Below are positions 8,270 to 16,605 of a stretch of DNA of 64,000 nucleotides, piece by piece. The notes beneath the pieces were generated by a model. The model saw nothing but the letters and a program-made list of their open reading frames with translations, did not search any database and was not told the origin of the DNA. Origin of the DNA: Mesorhizobium waimense (GTDB lineage: Bacteria; Pseudomonadota; Alphaproteobacteria; Rhizobiales; Rhizobiaceae); contig NZ_QZWZ01000027.1 in assembly GCF_003601975.1 (NCBI RefSeq), positions 1-64,000 on the forward strand, given 5' to 3'. A program made the position numbers and the translations under genes. Numbering within the stretch: the first letter of the stretch is position 1; each line of letters starts with the position of its first letter.

Positions 8270-9151
8270 CTACGACGTGGCGACCTCGGCCGGTTGCGGC
8301 GCCTTGCGCTGCAGATTGAGCAGATTGCCCAACAGGATCAGCAGGGCGCCGCCGGCGGTGAAAGCGTCGATCTGTTCGTGGTAGAGCAGCCAGCCGATCA
8401 GCGCCGACAGCGGCACGCGCAAGAAATCCATCGGCGAGATGACGGTGGCATCGGCATGGGCAAGCGCGCGGGCCATGCAGAAATGCGACGACATGCCGGT
8501 GAAGGCGACGAGCAGGATCCATGGCCAGAGCTCGATCGGCGGGTTGCGCCACACGTAGAGCGCCGGGATGAGGCCGAGCACCGACTGGATGATCAGCATC
8601 CAGAAGATGATGCGCACGACGCTGTCGGTGCGCGTCAGCGACTTAACCATGACCACCGAGATGCCGAAGCAGACCGCCGCGCCCAGCACAACAAGATGTC
8701 CGGGGTCGATGGAACCGACGCCCGGGCGAACGATGATCACCACGCCGACCAGCCCCAACACGATTGCCGCGAGCCTTGGCCGCGACAGTTTTTCGCCCAG
8801 GAAGCTGACCGCCAGGACCGCGGTCCAGATCGGCGTGGTGAATTCGATCGAGATCAGCACAGCCAGTGGGATCAGCGTCAGCGCATAGAGCCACGCAGCC
8901 TGGCCCGCATAGTGGACCACGTTGCGGGCAAGATGAGCCAGCGGCCGCTCGGTACGCATCGCTGCAAAGCCGCCATTCGTCATCACCAGCGGCAGCAGGA
9001 TGAAGAAGCCGATCACCGAGCGCAATTCCAGAACCTGGAAGACGTTGAGCTCGGCCGTCGTGGCGCGACCCGCGACCGACATCGCCAGGAACGAGGCGAT
9101 CGACAGGGCCATCCAGAACGCGGCTTTGGGGATCGAGGGGACGGGTGCCAT
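8270..9151 (-). CDS. DMT superfamily transporter, EamA domain protein
   Basis: A 293-residue protein with ten predicted membrane helices arranged as two EamA repeats, for example FWMALSIASFLAMSVAGRAT to VVHYAGQAAWLYALTLIPLA and GAAVCFGISVVMVK to GALLILLGNLLNLQ. The second repeat has the usual IGWLLYHEQID motif with the conserved Glu before the last helices. The family exports metabolites or amino acids across the inner membrane, and the substrate cannot be told from sequence. The ATG at 9151 (MAPVPSIPKAAF) is preferred to the longer frame starting at 9202, whose extra residues are polar and unlike the family. It is convergent with the channel gene, 10 bp apart. Confidence 0.8.
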   Translation of the reverse strand: MAPVPSIPKAAFWMALSIASFLAMSVAGRATTAELNVFQVLELRSVIGFFILLPLVMTNGGFAAMRTERPLAHLARNVVHYAGQAAWLYALTLIPLAVLISIEFTTPIWTAVLAVSFLGEKLSRPRLAAIVLGLVGVVIIVRPGVGSIDPGHLVVLGAAVCFGISVVMVKSLTRTDSVVRIIFWMLIIQSVLGLIPALYVWRNPPIELWPWILLVAFTGMSSHFCMARALAHADATVISPMDFLRVPLSALIGWLLYHEQIDAFTAGGALLILLGNLLNLQRKAPQPAEVATS

Positions 9152-9352
9152 GCGCGCTATGTCGCAAGCCACGACTTTTGCCGCAACCGCTAGTCGACGC
9201 ATTCGACTGGGCCAGCCGCAGGAATCCGCGCGTTAAAAAACAGTCATGTTGGAGGCGGAACCTGCAGTCTTGGCAGGCGTTCCTTGAGTCTGCGTATTAC
9301 CAGCTTCGCTGGACGCACCGCATTTCCGATAAACTTCTCGGGGGAGAGTTCG

Positions 9353-9856
9353 ATGAAATCACTTGCATGCCTCGTCTTTGCCGGCGGCCTGATGGCCGCG
9401 GCGGACGCCCGTGCCGACGATGCCGATTTCCTGCGCTCGTTCCAGGGCAGCTTCGCCGGCATAGGGACCGTCAAGGTGACCACAGAGGCGCCGACAGTGA
9501 ATGTTTCCTGCACCTTCAGTTCCGGCGCGACCGCGACTTCGCTGTCGCTCGATGGCAAATGCCGCGGTCTCGTCGTGGTGACGCGTGCCATCAGCGCCGA
9601 TTTGAAATCGAGCGGCGCGGGCTACACGGGCGTCTATGTCGGGTCCCGCACCGGACCGGCGCAGCTTGCCGGCAAACGGTCCGGCAATGCGATCAATCTC
9701 GGCATTCGCTGGGCGAAGGAGGTCAATGGCGACCGCAAGGCGCGGCTGACGGTCGAGAAAACCGGAGGCAACGGCATGCGGCTGACGGTCACCGACGTCG
9801 ATCCCAAAACCGGCAAGACCGTGGTGACCAGCCGCATCGATCTGCAACGTAGCTGA
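9353..9856 (+). CDS. secreted or periplasmic hypothetical protein
   Basis: A 167-residue protein with a clear Sec signal peptide (MKSLACLVFAGGLMAAADARA) and probable cleavage after ARA. The mature part looks beta-rich: SFQGSFAGIGTVKVTTEAPTV, a pair of cysteines in VSCTFSS and DGKCRG that could form a periplasmic disulfide, then KARLTVEKTGG and a final MRLTVTDVDPKTGKT strand. No named family was recognised with confidence. The ATG at 9353 has a GGGGGAGA sequence about seven bases upstream; an upstream in-frame ATG at 9284 would bury the signal peptide. It is convergent with dinB, 33 bp apart. Confidence 0.75.
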   Translation: MKSLACLVFAGGLMAAADARADDADFLRSFQGSFAGIGTVKVTTEAPTVNVSCTFSSGATATSLSLDGKCRGLVVVTRAISADLKSSGAGYTGVYVGSRTGPAQLAGKRSGNAINLGIRWAKEVNGDRKARLTVEKTGGNGMRLTVTDVDPKTGKTVVTSRIDLQRS

Positions 9857-9888
9857 GCGCGAGGCAGGCCGTCGCCGGGCGGTCCTAG

Positions 9889-11205
9889 CTAATCCTCGAT
9901 CGGTTCGGGCGGGTTGGTGCTGCGACCCTTGCCGAAAGTGTAGCCGGTTTCCACGGCCTTCTTGCCGAACTTGCCGCGCAGCGTGTCGATGGCGCCTTCG
10001 GCAAGCGCGCGCTTGCGTGATTGGATGTCGACCAGATCGGGCGGATCGGCCTTGTCGTCGTCCGAGAGATCGTTGACGCCGATGCCGAGCAACCGGTACT
10101 TCGTCCCATCCGCTTCCCGGCGCAACAGGTCGAGCCCGGTCTGGAAGATTCGGTCGGCCAGCCGGGTCGGGTCGCCGAGGTGGCGGTTGCGGGTGCGGAG
10201 CTTGAAATCCTGCGTCTTCAGCTTCAGCACCACCGTGCGCCCGGCGATGCCCGACTTCTTCAGCCGCGCCGAGACTTTCTCCGAGAGCGCCCGCAGCACC
10301 GGGACAAGCTCGGCCATGGCTGAAATGTCGGTGTCGAACGTGGTCTCCGCCGACACGCTCTTGGCGTCGCTGTCGGGGTGGACGCGGCGGTCGTCCTCGC
10401 CACGCGATAGATGGTAGAGCCGGTCGCCCATCACGCCATAGCGGCGCATCAGGTCGCCGCGCTCCATGTGCTGCAGCTGGCCGACGGTACGGATGCCGTC
10501 GCGCTCCAGGCTTGCGGCGAAGGCTTTTCCGACGCCCCAGATCAGCGTCACCGGCTGTTCGGCCAGGAAGCCGAGCGCCTCGGCCTCGCCGATCACCGAC
10601 AAGCCGCGCGGCTTGCGGAAATCGGACGCCACCTTGGCCAGGAACTTGCAATAGGAGAGGCCCGCCGAAACCGTGATGCCGAGTTCCTTTTCCACCGTCA
10701 GCGCGAAGCGCGCCAACACGACGGCAGGCGGCATGCCATGCAGGCGCTCGGTGCCGGAAAGATCGAGAAACGCCTCGTCGATGGAGAGCGGCTCGACCAG
10801 CGGCGTCAGCGCCTGCATGAGCGCCCGCACCTCGCGGCCGACACGGACATATTTTTCCATGTCCGGCGGGATGACGACCGCTTCCGGGCAGGCCTCGAGC
10901 GCCTTGAACATCGGCATCGCCGAGCGCACGCCATGGATGCGGGCGATGTAGCAGGCGGTGGAGACGACGCCGCGCTTGCCGCCGCCGACGATCACCGGCC
11001 GGTCCTTCAGCGCCGGGTTGTCGCGCTTCTCGATGGCCGCGTAGAACGCATCGCAGTCGATATGGGCAAGATGCAGCCGGTAGAGCTCGGGATGGCGGGC
11101 AAGCCGTGGACTGCCGCAACGCTCGCAGCGGCGCGTCTCGCTGCGCTGAAAGGTCAGGCAGTCGCGGCAAAAACCGTGATCGGGATTGTTGACAGGAGCC
11201 GCCAT
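9889..11205 (-). CDS. dinB: DNA polymerase IV (Y family) with N-terminal zinc-finger-like extension
   Basis: The 438-residue protein is a translesion polymerase. It carries the Y-family catalytic motifs HIDCDAFYAAIEKRDNP, YIARIHGVRSAMPM and LSIDEAFLDLSGT, the thumb motif WGVGKAFAASL, and a little-finger domain (VLKLKTQDFKLRTR). Before the catalytic core about 40 residues hold CRDCLTFQRSETRRCERCG, a four-cysteine zinc-finger-like module absent from Escherichia coli DinB. ATG at 11205 is chosen over ATG at 11217 because the latter lies inside a perfect SOS box (11212-11226), so initiation there would need transcription to begin upstream of the operator. The gene is monocistronic and divergent from the acetyltransferase gene. 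Known role: SOS-induced mutagenic bypass. Confidence 0.93.
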   Translation of the reverse strand: MAAPVNNPDHGFCRDCLTFQRSETRRCERCGSPRLARHPELYRLHLAHIDCDAFYAAIEKRDNPALKDRPVIVGGGKRGVVSTACYIARIHGVRSAMPMFKALEACPEAVVIPPDMEKYVRVGREVRALMQALTPLVEPLSIDEAFLDLSGTERLHGMPPAVVLARFALTVEKELGITVSAGLSYCKFLAKVASDFRKPRGLSVIGEAEALGFLAEQPVTLIWGVGKAFAASLERDGIRTVGQLQHMERGDLMRRYGVMGDRLYHLSRGEDDRRVHPDSDAKSVSAETTFDTDISAMAELVPVLRALSEKVSARLKKSGIAGRTVVLKLKTQDFKLRTRNRHLGDPTRLADRIFQTGLDLLRREADGTKYRLLGIGVNDLSDDDKADPPDLVDIQSRKRALAEGAIDTLRGKFGKKAVETGYTFGKGRSTNPPEPIED

Positions 11206-11211
11206 CGCTGC

Positions 11212-11226
11212 GAACATAAAGAGAAC
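11212..11226. promoter_or_regulatory. LexA (SOS) box of dinB
   Basis: GAAC-ATAAAGA-GAAC on the plus strand reads GTTC-N7-GTTC on the minus strand. This is the direct-repeat LexA site established for alphaproteobacteria. It sits at the very 5' end of dinB, 7 bp before the chosen ATG, and 60 bp from the divergent acetyltransferase start, so LexA may affect both genes. Confidence 0.85.
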
Positions 11227-11285
11227 AGATGCAATGGTACGTCAGGACGGAAGCCGCCACAAGCGGTTAGCCGGGGAGAGAGTTC

Positions 11286-11861
11286 ATGAGCACGACCATC
11301 GCGCCGCTGGCGCCCGAACTGTGGGCGGATTTCGAGGATCTTTTCGGCAAGCAGGGCGCCTGTTACGGCTGCTGGTGCACGCATTTCCGGCTGGCGCCGG
11401 CGGTGCGCCGCGCGAGCGACCGGGAGCGCAACAAGGACCATATCAAGGCGCGGATCGAAGCCGGGCCACCGCCCGGGCTGCTGGCGTTCGAGGATGGCAA
11501 GGCGGTCGGCTGGATGCAGATCGGCCCGCGCGCCGACGTGCCCGAATGGAACAATCAGGGCAGGGGGTCGGCTCCCGTCGATGCGGCCGACGCCGGCGAC
11601 CCGGGCGTCTGGGCGATCTCGTGCTTCTTTATCCGCGTCAAGGCGCGCGGCAGGGGCATCAGCCATCGCCTTGTCGAGGGCGGCATCGCGTTTGCGCGGG
11701 AAAACGGCGCGCGGCTGGTCGAGGCCTGCCCGATCGACCTGTCGCGCGATTCGCGCTCGATCGGCCTGTTCGTCGGCTCGTCGCGGGTGTTCGAGAAGGC
11801 CGGATTCGAACGGCTTGTCGAACGCAAGCCGGGGCGGCCGCTGATGCGGCTGGTGCTTTAG
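11286..11861 (+). CDS. GNAT-family N-acetyltransferase
   Basis: A 191-residue cytoplasmic protein with the GNAT core. The acetyl-CoA motif appears as CFFIRVKARGRGISHRLVEGG, with the R-x-x-G-x-G/S-like pyrophosphate loop RGRGIS, followed by AIAFAREN-type helix and the strand RLVEACPID. The N-terminal segment ACYGCWCTHFRL has three cysteines close together and resembles the CxxCWC start of a GNAT subgroup of unknown substrate. FEKAGFERL near the end is the usual C-terminal GNAT motif. GGGAGAG lies seven bases before ATG. It is divergent from dinB and shares its SOS-box-bearing intergenic region. The substrate is not deducible. Confidence 0.8.
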   Translation: MSTTIAPLAPELWADFEDLFGKQGACYGCWCTHFRLAPAVRRASDRERNKDHIKARIEAGPPPGLLAFEDGKAVGWMQIGPRADVPEWNNQGRGSAPVDAADAGDPGVWAISCFFIRVKARGRGISHRLVEGGIAFARENGARLVEACPIDLSRDSRSIGLFVGSSRVFEKAGFERLVERKPGRPLMRLVL

Positions 11862-11968
11862 GAAAGCGATCACCCAGCGTACTGGTCTTCGTCTTGCGGC
11901 TGTGATGGTATTTCCCTAACAGAAGCAAGATGTGATTTTTGCCTGCAAAGGCCAAAGGGAGAAGCGAC

Positions 11969-13504
11969 GTGAAGCGTGTTTTGCCATTTGTTTTCGTTCT
12001 CGCGCTCGGCGCGCCTGCCTTCGCCCAGACCGTCGACAGCCAGGGCGCGAAGCAACTTTCCGAAGATCTGTCCCGCTATGTCGGCAAACAGGCGATCGAG
12101 AAAGGCGTGCTCAAGGTCTCGGTTGAAGGCGACGCTTACAGGATAACGTTTGATCTCAAGGCGCTGATCAAAGCCTTGCCGGAACAGAAGCTCGTGAAGC
12201 TGGACTTTGCCCCCTACGCCATGATGGTGAAGCCGCGCAGTGACGGATCCTGGGACGTCTCGATGGATTTCTCGCAGACCGGGTCCCTCGAGGTCAACGG
12301 GCCGGAAGGTTTGCAAAGCACCCAGTTCACGATCAAGGACGGCAAAGGCAACGGCGTCTACAATCCCGATCTGGCCGCGTTCACCAGCGGCTCCAGCACG
12401 ATGGCCGGCATGACGATGACGTCCAAGGATGCCAAGCAGCACATGGATGTCAGCGCCGGCGCCAGCACGGCAAACTTTGCCGCGACCAAGTCCGCGAATG
12501 GCGGCGTCGACGTGACAATGACGCAGAAGATGTCGAGCTTCGTGGAAGCGATCAAGTTCGACGATCCTGAGAGTGGGATGAAATTTCCGGTCACCGTGAA
12601 GTCGCCGGAACTGTCGGTGGATGCAAACGGCAAGGGAATGCGGACAAAGCCGCTGCTCGACCTTCTGGCATTCGCCGTGGCCAATGAAGACGAGGCCGCG
12701 CTGAAAGCAAACCAGGCGCAGCTCAAGTCGCTTCTTCTGGCGGCGCTGCCCTTGTGGGAAAGGCTCGACGGAGCCTACGGGTTCAAGGATTTCGCGGTCG
12801 AAAGTCCGGTCGGCAATTTCGGCGCAGCGCAGCTGAGCACGGCGTTCGGAATGGACGGCATCGCCCAGGACGGAAAGATCAATTATGCGATCAAGGCTTC
12901 GGGGCTGACGATCCCGGCGCACCTCCTGCCCAGCTGGAGCGTGGCTTTGCTGCCCACTGATATCGATCTCAACTTCGGCGGTGCGAATATCGACCTCGAC
13001 AGCATGGCGAAGAAGACTATCGAGACCCTTGATCTCAATAAGAATCCACCGCTGCCGGCTGATTTCGGCGATCAGATTTCGGCCGATTTCCTGGCCAAGG
13101 CGCCGAAGCTCGTCATCGGGCACAGCACGGTGAAAAACGGCAATATCGAGGTAGCGCTCGAGGGCGAGATGACCTTCCCCGGTGAGAAGCCCGATGCAAA
13201 TGTGACGATCGATGTCGCCGGCTATGACAAGATCGTGGCGAGCCTGCAGGAGGCGGCCAAGACCGAGCCCGAGGCGGCGCAGTATTTTCCGATCGCGTTG
13301 GCCATCAAGGGATTTGGCAAGACGCTGCCGGACGGCCGTATCGAATGGGCAATCAACGCCAAGCCGGACGGTTCGGTCACCGTCAACGGCGCCATGCTGA
13401 AGCAGGCCGATCCTGTCACAGATGACAGTACCGACCAGGATGACGGCACCGATCAGGATGACTCGGGCGAGGACGGCGGAGCAGGAGCGAAGCTGAAACC
13501 CTGA
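11969..13504 (+). CDS. large periplasmic hypothetical protein with acidic C-terminal tail
   Basis: The product of about 511 residues begins MKRVLPFVFVLALGAPAFA (GTG start), a clean signal peptide cleaved before QTVDSQGAKQL. The mature part is built of many short beta segments with Gly/Ser/Thr, such as GSWDVSMDFSQTGSLEVNG and INYAIKASGLTIPAHL, and it ends in an Asp-rich stretch (DDSTDQDDGTDQDDSGEDGG). It resembles alphaproteobacterial periplasmic DUF proteins of the DUF2125/DUF945 type, but I cannot assign it firmly. GTG at 11969 has GGGAGAAG just upstream; TTG at 11939 in the same frame would put polar residues before the signal peptide. It is convergent with the HAD gene, 11 bp apart. Confidence 0.7.
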   Translation: MKRVLPFVFVLALGAPAFAQTVDSQGAKQLSEDLSRYVGKQAIEKGVLKVSVEGDAYRITFDLKALIKALPEQKLVKLDFAPYAMMVKPRSDGSWDVSMDFSQTGSLEVNGPEGLQSTQFTIKDGKGNGVYNPDLAAFTSGSSTMAGMTMTSKDAKQHMDVSAGASTANFAATKSANGGVDVTMTQKMSSFVEAIKFDDPESGMKFPVTVKSPELSVDANGKGMRTKPLLDLLAFAVANEDEAALKANQAQLKSLLLAALPLWERLDGAYGFKDFAVESPVGNFGAAQLSTAFGMDGIAQDGKINYAIKASGLTIPAHLLPSWSVALLPTDIDLNFGGANIDLDSMAKKTIETLDLNKNPPLPADFGDQISADFLAKAPKLVIGHSTVKNGNIEVALEGEMTFPGEKPDANVTIDVAGYDKIVASLQEAAKTEPEAAQYFPIALAIKGFGKTLPDGRIEWAINAKPDGSVTVNGAMLKQADPVTDDSTDQDDGTDQDDSGEDGGAGAKLKP

Positions 13505-13515
13505 GTGCTCAGGAG

Positions 13516-14169
13516 CTAAAGTCCGAGCGCCGCCGCGATCTTCGGCGCGGCGTCGCGCCAGTCCTCGACGACGATGACGCCGTCCGCCGCCGGCGGCAGG
13601 AAGGCGCGCAGCGAGTTGTCGGCCATCAGATGGACGAGATGGGCGTCGGCGACCGAACTTTGCACCGACGCAAGATTGGACGGCTGGTCGTCGACGAAAA
13701 CCACCGGCCGGCCCTTCTTGCCGCACAATTTGGCCACAGCCGGCCCCTTGGCCATTTCGGTGGTCAGAAGCGGGTAGGGCAGCCCGAGCGCGTCGAGATG
13801 GGCGCGGCGCACGGCACGGTGCTTGTGCGGCATGGCGGTCAGCAGGACGATCTCGGCGCGGCCGCCGAGTGTTGAAAGCGCCTCAGCGGCGCCGTCGGTG
13901 ATGCTTTGCCAGTCGGCCTGGGCGTCGAAGAATTCACCCAGAAGTTCGCTCACCTCTTGCTGTTCGATCAGGCGGCCACTGGCGGTCTCGGCGATGTTGC
14001 CGGTGAGGCGAAAGGACGCGAGCGTCAGGCCGAAGCCGCGCGATTTGAGAAAATGCGGGAAGGGCCGGATGAATTCCAGCACGACATCGTCGACGTCGAG
14101 CACCAGCAGCGGCCGGTCATCCGCGGCAAGCTCTTCGATCTGCCGCGCTGTTTCGGGATCGTCGCTCAT
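13516..14169 (-). CDS. HAD-superfamily phosphatase-like protein
   Basis: A 217-residue cytoplasmic protein. Motif I is LLVLDVDDVVLEF, with the nucleophile Asp25 and the acid/base Asp27; motif II is VLLTAMPHKHR; motif III/IV is PVVFVDDQPSNL. The cap between motifs I and II is small and helical. The canonical DxDxT motif lacks its Thr here (DVDDV), which is tolerated in several HAD subgroups. The start ATG overlaps the stop of the DUF3572 gene by four bases (ATGA), so the two are translationally coupled. The substrate is unknown. Confidence 0.8.
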   Translation of the reverse strand: MSDDPETARQIEELAADDRPLLVLDVDDVVLEFIRPFPHFLKSRGFGLTLASFRLTGNIAETASGRLIEQQEVSELLGEFFDAQADWQSITDGAAEALSTLGGRAEIVLLTAMPHKHRAVRRAHLDALGLPYPLLTTEMAKGPAVAKLCGKKGRPVVFVDDQPSNLASVQSSVADAHLVHLMADNSLRAFLPPAADGVIVVEDWRDAAPKIAAALGL

Positions 14170-14465
14170 ATCGAACGCTCATGATCGTCGTCGCCGAGCG
14201 GCAGCGCGCGCAAGGCCTTGCCGACGGCAGCTGGCGGGGTTCCGGTCTCTTCGGCGAAGCGCAGCAAGGTCGGCTCGTGAGCAAGGATGAACTGCAGCAC
14301 GCCGGCCAGGAAACCCGGCTCGCCTGCCGCCCGCCGGATCGACTGCGCCTCGATGCCGGTGATCGCCAGGAAGCGCGGCAGGAGCTCCGGATCGGCCGCG
14401 ACGAAGCCCAATGCCTTGACGGCAATGGATTCCGCTTCCTCGCGCATTGACGCTGGGCTTGCCAT
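14166..14465 (-). CDS. DUF3572 family protein
   Basis: A 99-residue soluble, helical protein: ESIAVKALGFVAADPELLPRFLAITGI, then ESIRRA-type helix and FLAGVLQFILAHEPTLLRFAEETG. These are recognisable DUF3572 features, a family confined largely to alphaproteobacteria and without assigned function. ATG at 14465 is chosen because AAGAAGG lies five bases upstream; an adjacent ATG at 14468 is too close to it. It is the first gene of a two-gene unit with the downstream HAD gene (ATGA overlap). It is divergent from divK. Confidence 0.8.
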   Translation of the reverse strand: MASPASMREEAESIAVKALGFVAADPELLPRFLAITGIEAQSIRRAAGEPGFLAGVLQFILAHEPTLLRFAEETGTPPAAVGKALRALPLGDDDHERSI

Positions 14466-14687
14466 CATTACCTTCTTGGTGCGGAATGAGTCTCTTTCCG
14501 CAGTAATGGCAAGCGTCGCTTGCGGCAAGCCATCACCGTCTCCGCGTTTGGAATCCGGACAGCTTTTGCGGTGGCCGGTTTCCGTTTCGTCAATCAAATT
14601 GGCGTAGAGTGGCGAAGGGTTGGGTGCGATCCGGCAAGGACGCATGACGATGGTCTTCACGCAGAAGGCCGTCGGGACGGGAAATCG

Positions 14688-15059
14688 ATGCCTAAGAAGG
14701 TCATGATCGTCGAGGACAACGAGCTCAACATGAAGCTCTTTCGGGACCTCATCGAAGCCAGCGGTTACGAGACGGTTCGCACACGCAATGGCCTGGAAGC
14801 ACTGGACCTGGCGCGCCGGCACCGGCCGGACCTGATCCTGATGGACATCCAGCTGCCGGAGGTTTCGGGGCTGGAAGTGACCAAATGGCTGAAGGAGGAT
14901 GACGACCTCCACTCCATTCCGGTCATTGCCGTCACCGCCTTTGCCATGAAAGGCGATGAGGAACGCATCCGCCAGGGCGGCTGCGAGGCCTATATTTCCA
15001 AGCCGATCTCGGTGCCGCGCTTCATCGAGACCATCAAATCCTATCTGGGCGATGCCTGA
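14688..15059 (+). CDS. divK: single-domain response regulator DivK
   Basis: The 123-residue protein is one receiver domain: acidic pocket VEDNE, phosphoacceptor Asp53 in LILMDIQLPEVSG, Thr/Ser switch in AVTAFAMKGDEERI, and Lys in YISKPIS. Length and sequence match Caulobacter DivK, whose phosphorylation by PleC/DivJ-type kinases controls CtrA and cell-cycle polarity. That it precedes pleD by 27 bp supports the name, because divK-pleD is a conserved alphaproteobacterial operon. No output domain is present, as expected. The start is the ATG at 14688 (MPKKVMIVED). Confidence 0.95.
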   Translation: MPKKVMIVEDNELNMKLFRDLIEASGYETVRTRNGLEALDLARRHRPDLILMDIQLPEVSGLEVTKWLKEDDDLHSIPVIAVTAFAMKGDEERIRQGGCEAYISKPISVPRFIETIKSYLGDA

Positions 15060-15086
15060 TGTCCAGCCAAGCCGGAGCCTTGTGAC

Positions 15087-16460
15087 ATGACCGCGCGGAT
15101 CCTCGTCGTCGACGACATCCCTGCCAATGTGAGGCTGCTTGAGGTTCGGTTGCTCGCCGAATATTTCGAGGTGCTGACCGCCTCCAACGGGCCGGACGCG
15201 ATCGAGACCTGCGAAAACGGCAAGGTCGATGTCGTGCTGCTCGACGTGATGATGCCCGACATGGACGGCTTCGAGGTCTGCAAGCGGCTGAAGAGCGATC
15301 CGGCGACCGCGCATATCCCGGTCGTCATGATCACCGCGCTCGACCAGGTTTCGGATCGGGTGCGCGGGCTCGAGGCCGGCGCCGACGATTTCCTGACCAA
15401 GCCGGTCAACGACCTGCAGCTGATGACGCGGGTCAAGAGCCTGGTCAGGCTAAAGTCGCTGACCGACGAGCTGCGGCTGCGCGCCTCGACCACCCGCAAC
15501 ATCGGCATTGAGGAGCTTTTGAGCCGCAATTTCACCGCGGCCGACACCACGCCGAAGGTTCTTTTGATCGACGAGCGCAAATCGTCCTTCGAGCGGATCC
15601 GGAAGATGCTGCGCGGCAGGGCCGATCTCGATATCGCCACCGATCCGCATGCCGGTTTCTTCCAGGCCGCGGAGACGCCCTACGAGTGTGTGCTGATCTC
15701 GACGGCGTTCGCCGATTTCGATCCGCTGCGGCTCTGCTCGCAGCTGCGCTCGCTCGATCGCACGCGCTTCTTGCCAATTATCCTTCTGGCCGACGGGGGC
15801 GAGGAGGGGCGCATCATTCGCGGCCTCGAACTCGGCATCAACGATTTCCTGATGCGGCCGATCGACCAGCAGGAACTGACCGCGCGGCTGCGCACGCAGG
15901 TGCGCCGCAAGCGCTACAACGACCAGCTCCGCGCCAGCGTCACCCAGACCATCGAGATGGCGGTGACTGACGGGCTGACCGGGCTGCACAACCGCCGTTA
16001 CCTCGACAGCCATCTGCAGACGCTGTTCGACCGTGCGGTGGCGCGGCGTCGGCCGCTATCGGTGATGATCAGCGACCTCGATCGCTTCAAGGCCATCAAC
16101 GATCTCCACGGCCATGATGGCGGCGATGACGTGCTGCGCGAATTCGCGCGGCGGTTGCGCAAGAACGTGCGCGGCATCGACCTTGCCTGCCGGTTCGGCG
16201 GCGAGGAGTTCGTCGTGGTCATGCCGGATACGGACGGCGCGGTGGCCGAAAAGGTTGCCGAACGCATCCGCGCCGAGATCGCCCAGTTGCCCTTTGCGAT
16301 CGGCCATGAGGGCAAGGCGATCGAGGTCACCGTCAGCGTCGGCGTGTCGTCGGTGCTGAAGGGGAACGATACGGTCGCAGCGCTGATGAAGCGCGCCGAC
16401 CTTGCGCTTTACGAGGCCAAGAGTGGCGGCCGCAACCGCGTCGTCGCCAAGGCGGCATAG
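15087..16460 (+). CDS. pleD: PleD response regulator, diguanylate cyclase
   Basis: The 457-residue protein has the PleD architecture REC-REC-GGDEF. The first receiver has Asp53 in VVLLDVMMPDMDG and Lys in FLTKPVND. The second (about 155-275) is degenerate: the phosphoacceptor position lies in CVLISTAFADFDP, consistent with an adaptor role. The cyclase domain carries DLDRFKAINDLHGHDGGDD and the active loop RFGGEEF, preceded at five residues by RGID, an RxxD inhibitory site. It should make c-di-GMP when phosphorylated and be inhibited by product. It follows divK by 27 bp and is probably co-transcribed. A likely terminator follows at 16473. Confidence 0.95.
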   Translation: MTARILVVDDIPANVRLLEVRLLAEYFEVLTASNGPDAIETCENGKVDVVLLDVMMPDMDGFEVCKRLKSDPATAHIPVVMITALDQVSDRVRGLEAGADDFLTKPVNDLQLMTRVKSLVRLKSLTDELRLRASTTRNIGIEELLSRNFTAADTTPKVLLIDERKSSFERIRKMLRGRADLDIATDPHAGFFQAAETPYECVLISTAFADFDPLRLCSQLRSLDRTRFLPIILLADGGEEGRIIRGLELGINDFLMRPIDQQELTARLRTQVRRKRYNDQLRASVTQTIEMAVTDGLTGLHNRRYLDSHLQTLFDRAVARRRPLSVMISDLDRFKAINDLHGHDGGDDVLREFARRLRKNVRGIDLACRFGGEEFVVVMPDTDGAVAEKVAERIRAEIAQLPFAIGHEGKAIEVTVSVGVSSVLKGNDTVAALMKRADLALYEAKSGGRNRVVAKAA

Positions 16461-16472
16461 CGCCTATTCCAT

Positions 16473-16506
16473 CCCTATGGGATCGGGATAGGGCTCTATC
16501 TTTTTT
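16473..16506 (+). terminator. putative rho-independent terminator after pleD
   Basis: CCCTAT (16473-16478) pairs with ATAGGG (16488-16493) around a 9-base loop, and six T residues follow at 16501-16506. The stem is short and the T run starts seven bases after it, so strength is moderate. Confidence 0.5.
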
Positions 16507-16509
16507 GTT

Positions 16510-16560
16510 CGAGCATGATCTTTTCCGAAACCGGATACCACTTTTGGGGGGGCATGCTCG
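16510..16560. repeat. palindromic intergenic repeat, GAGCATGATC type
   Basis: CGAGCATG at 16510-16517 is matched by CATGCTCG at 16553-16560. Between them runs ATCTTTTCCGAAACCGGATA, then CCACTTTTGGGG. This is a slightly decayed member of a family widespread between genes in Rhizobiales, recognised from memory. It follows the pleD terminator, as such elements usually do. Confidence 0.7.
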
Positions 16561-16605
16561 GGCGCCGGCGCCCGATTTTCCAGTCAACTCAACAAGGTTA
16601 GGAAT

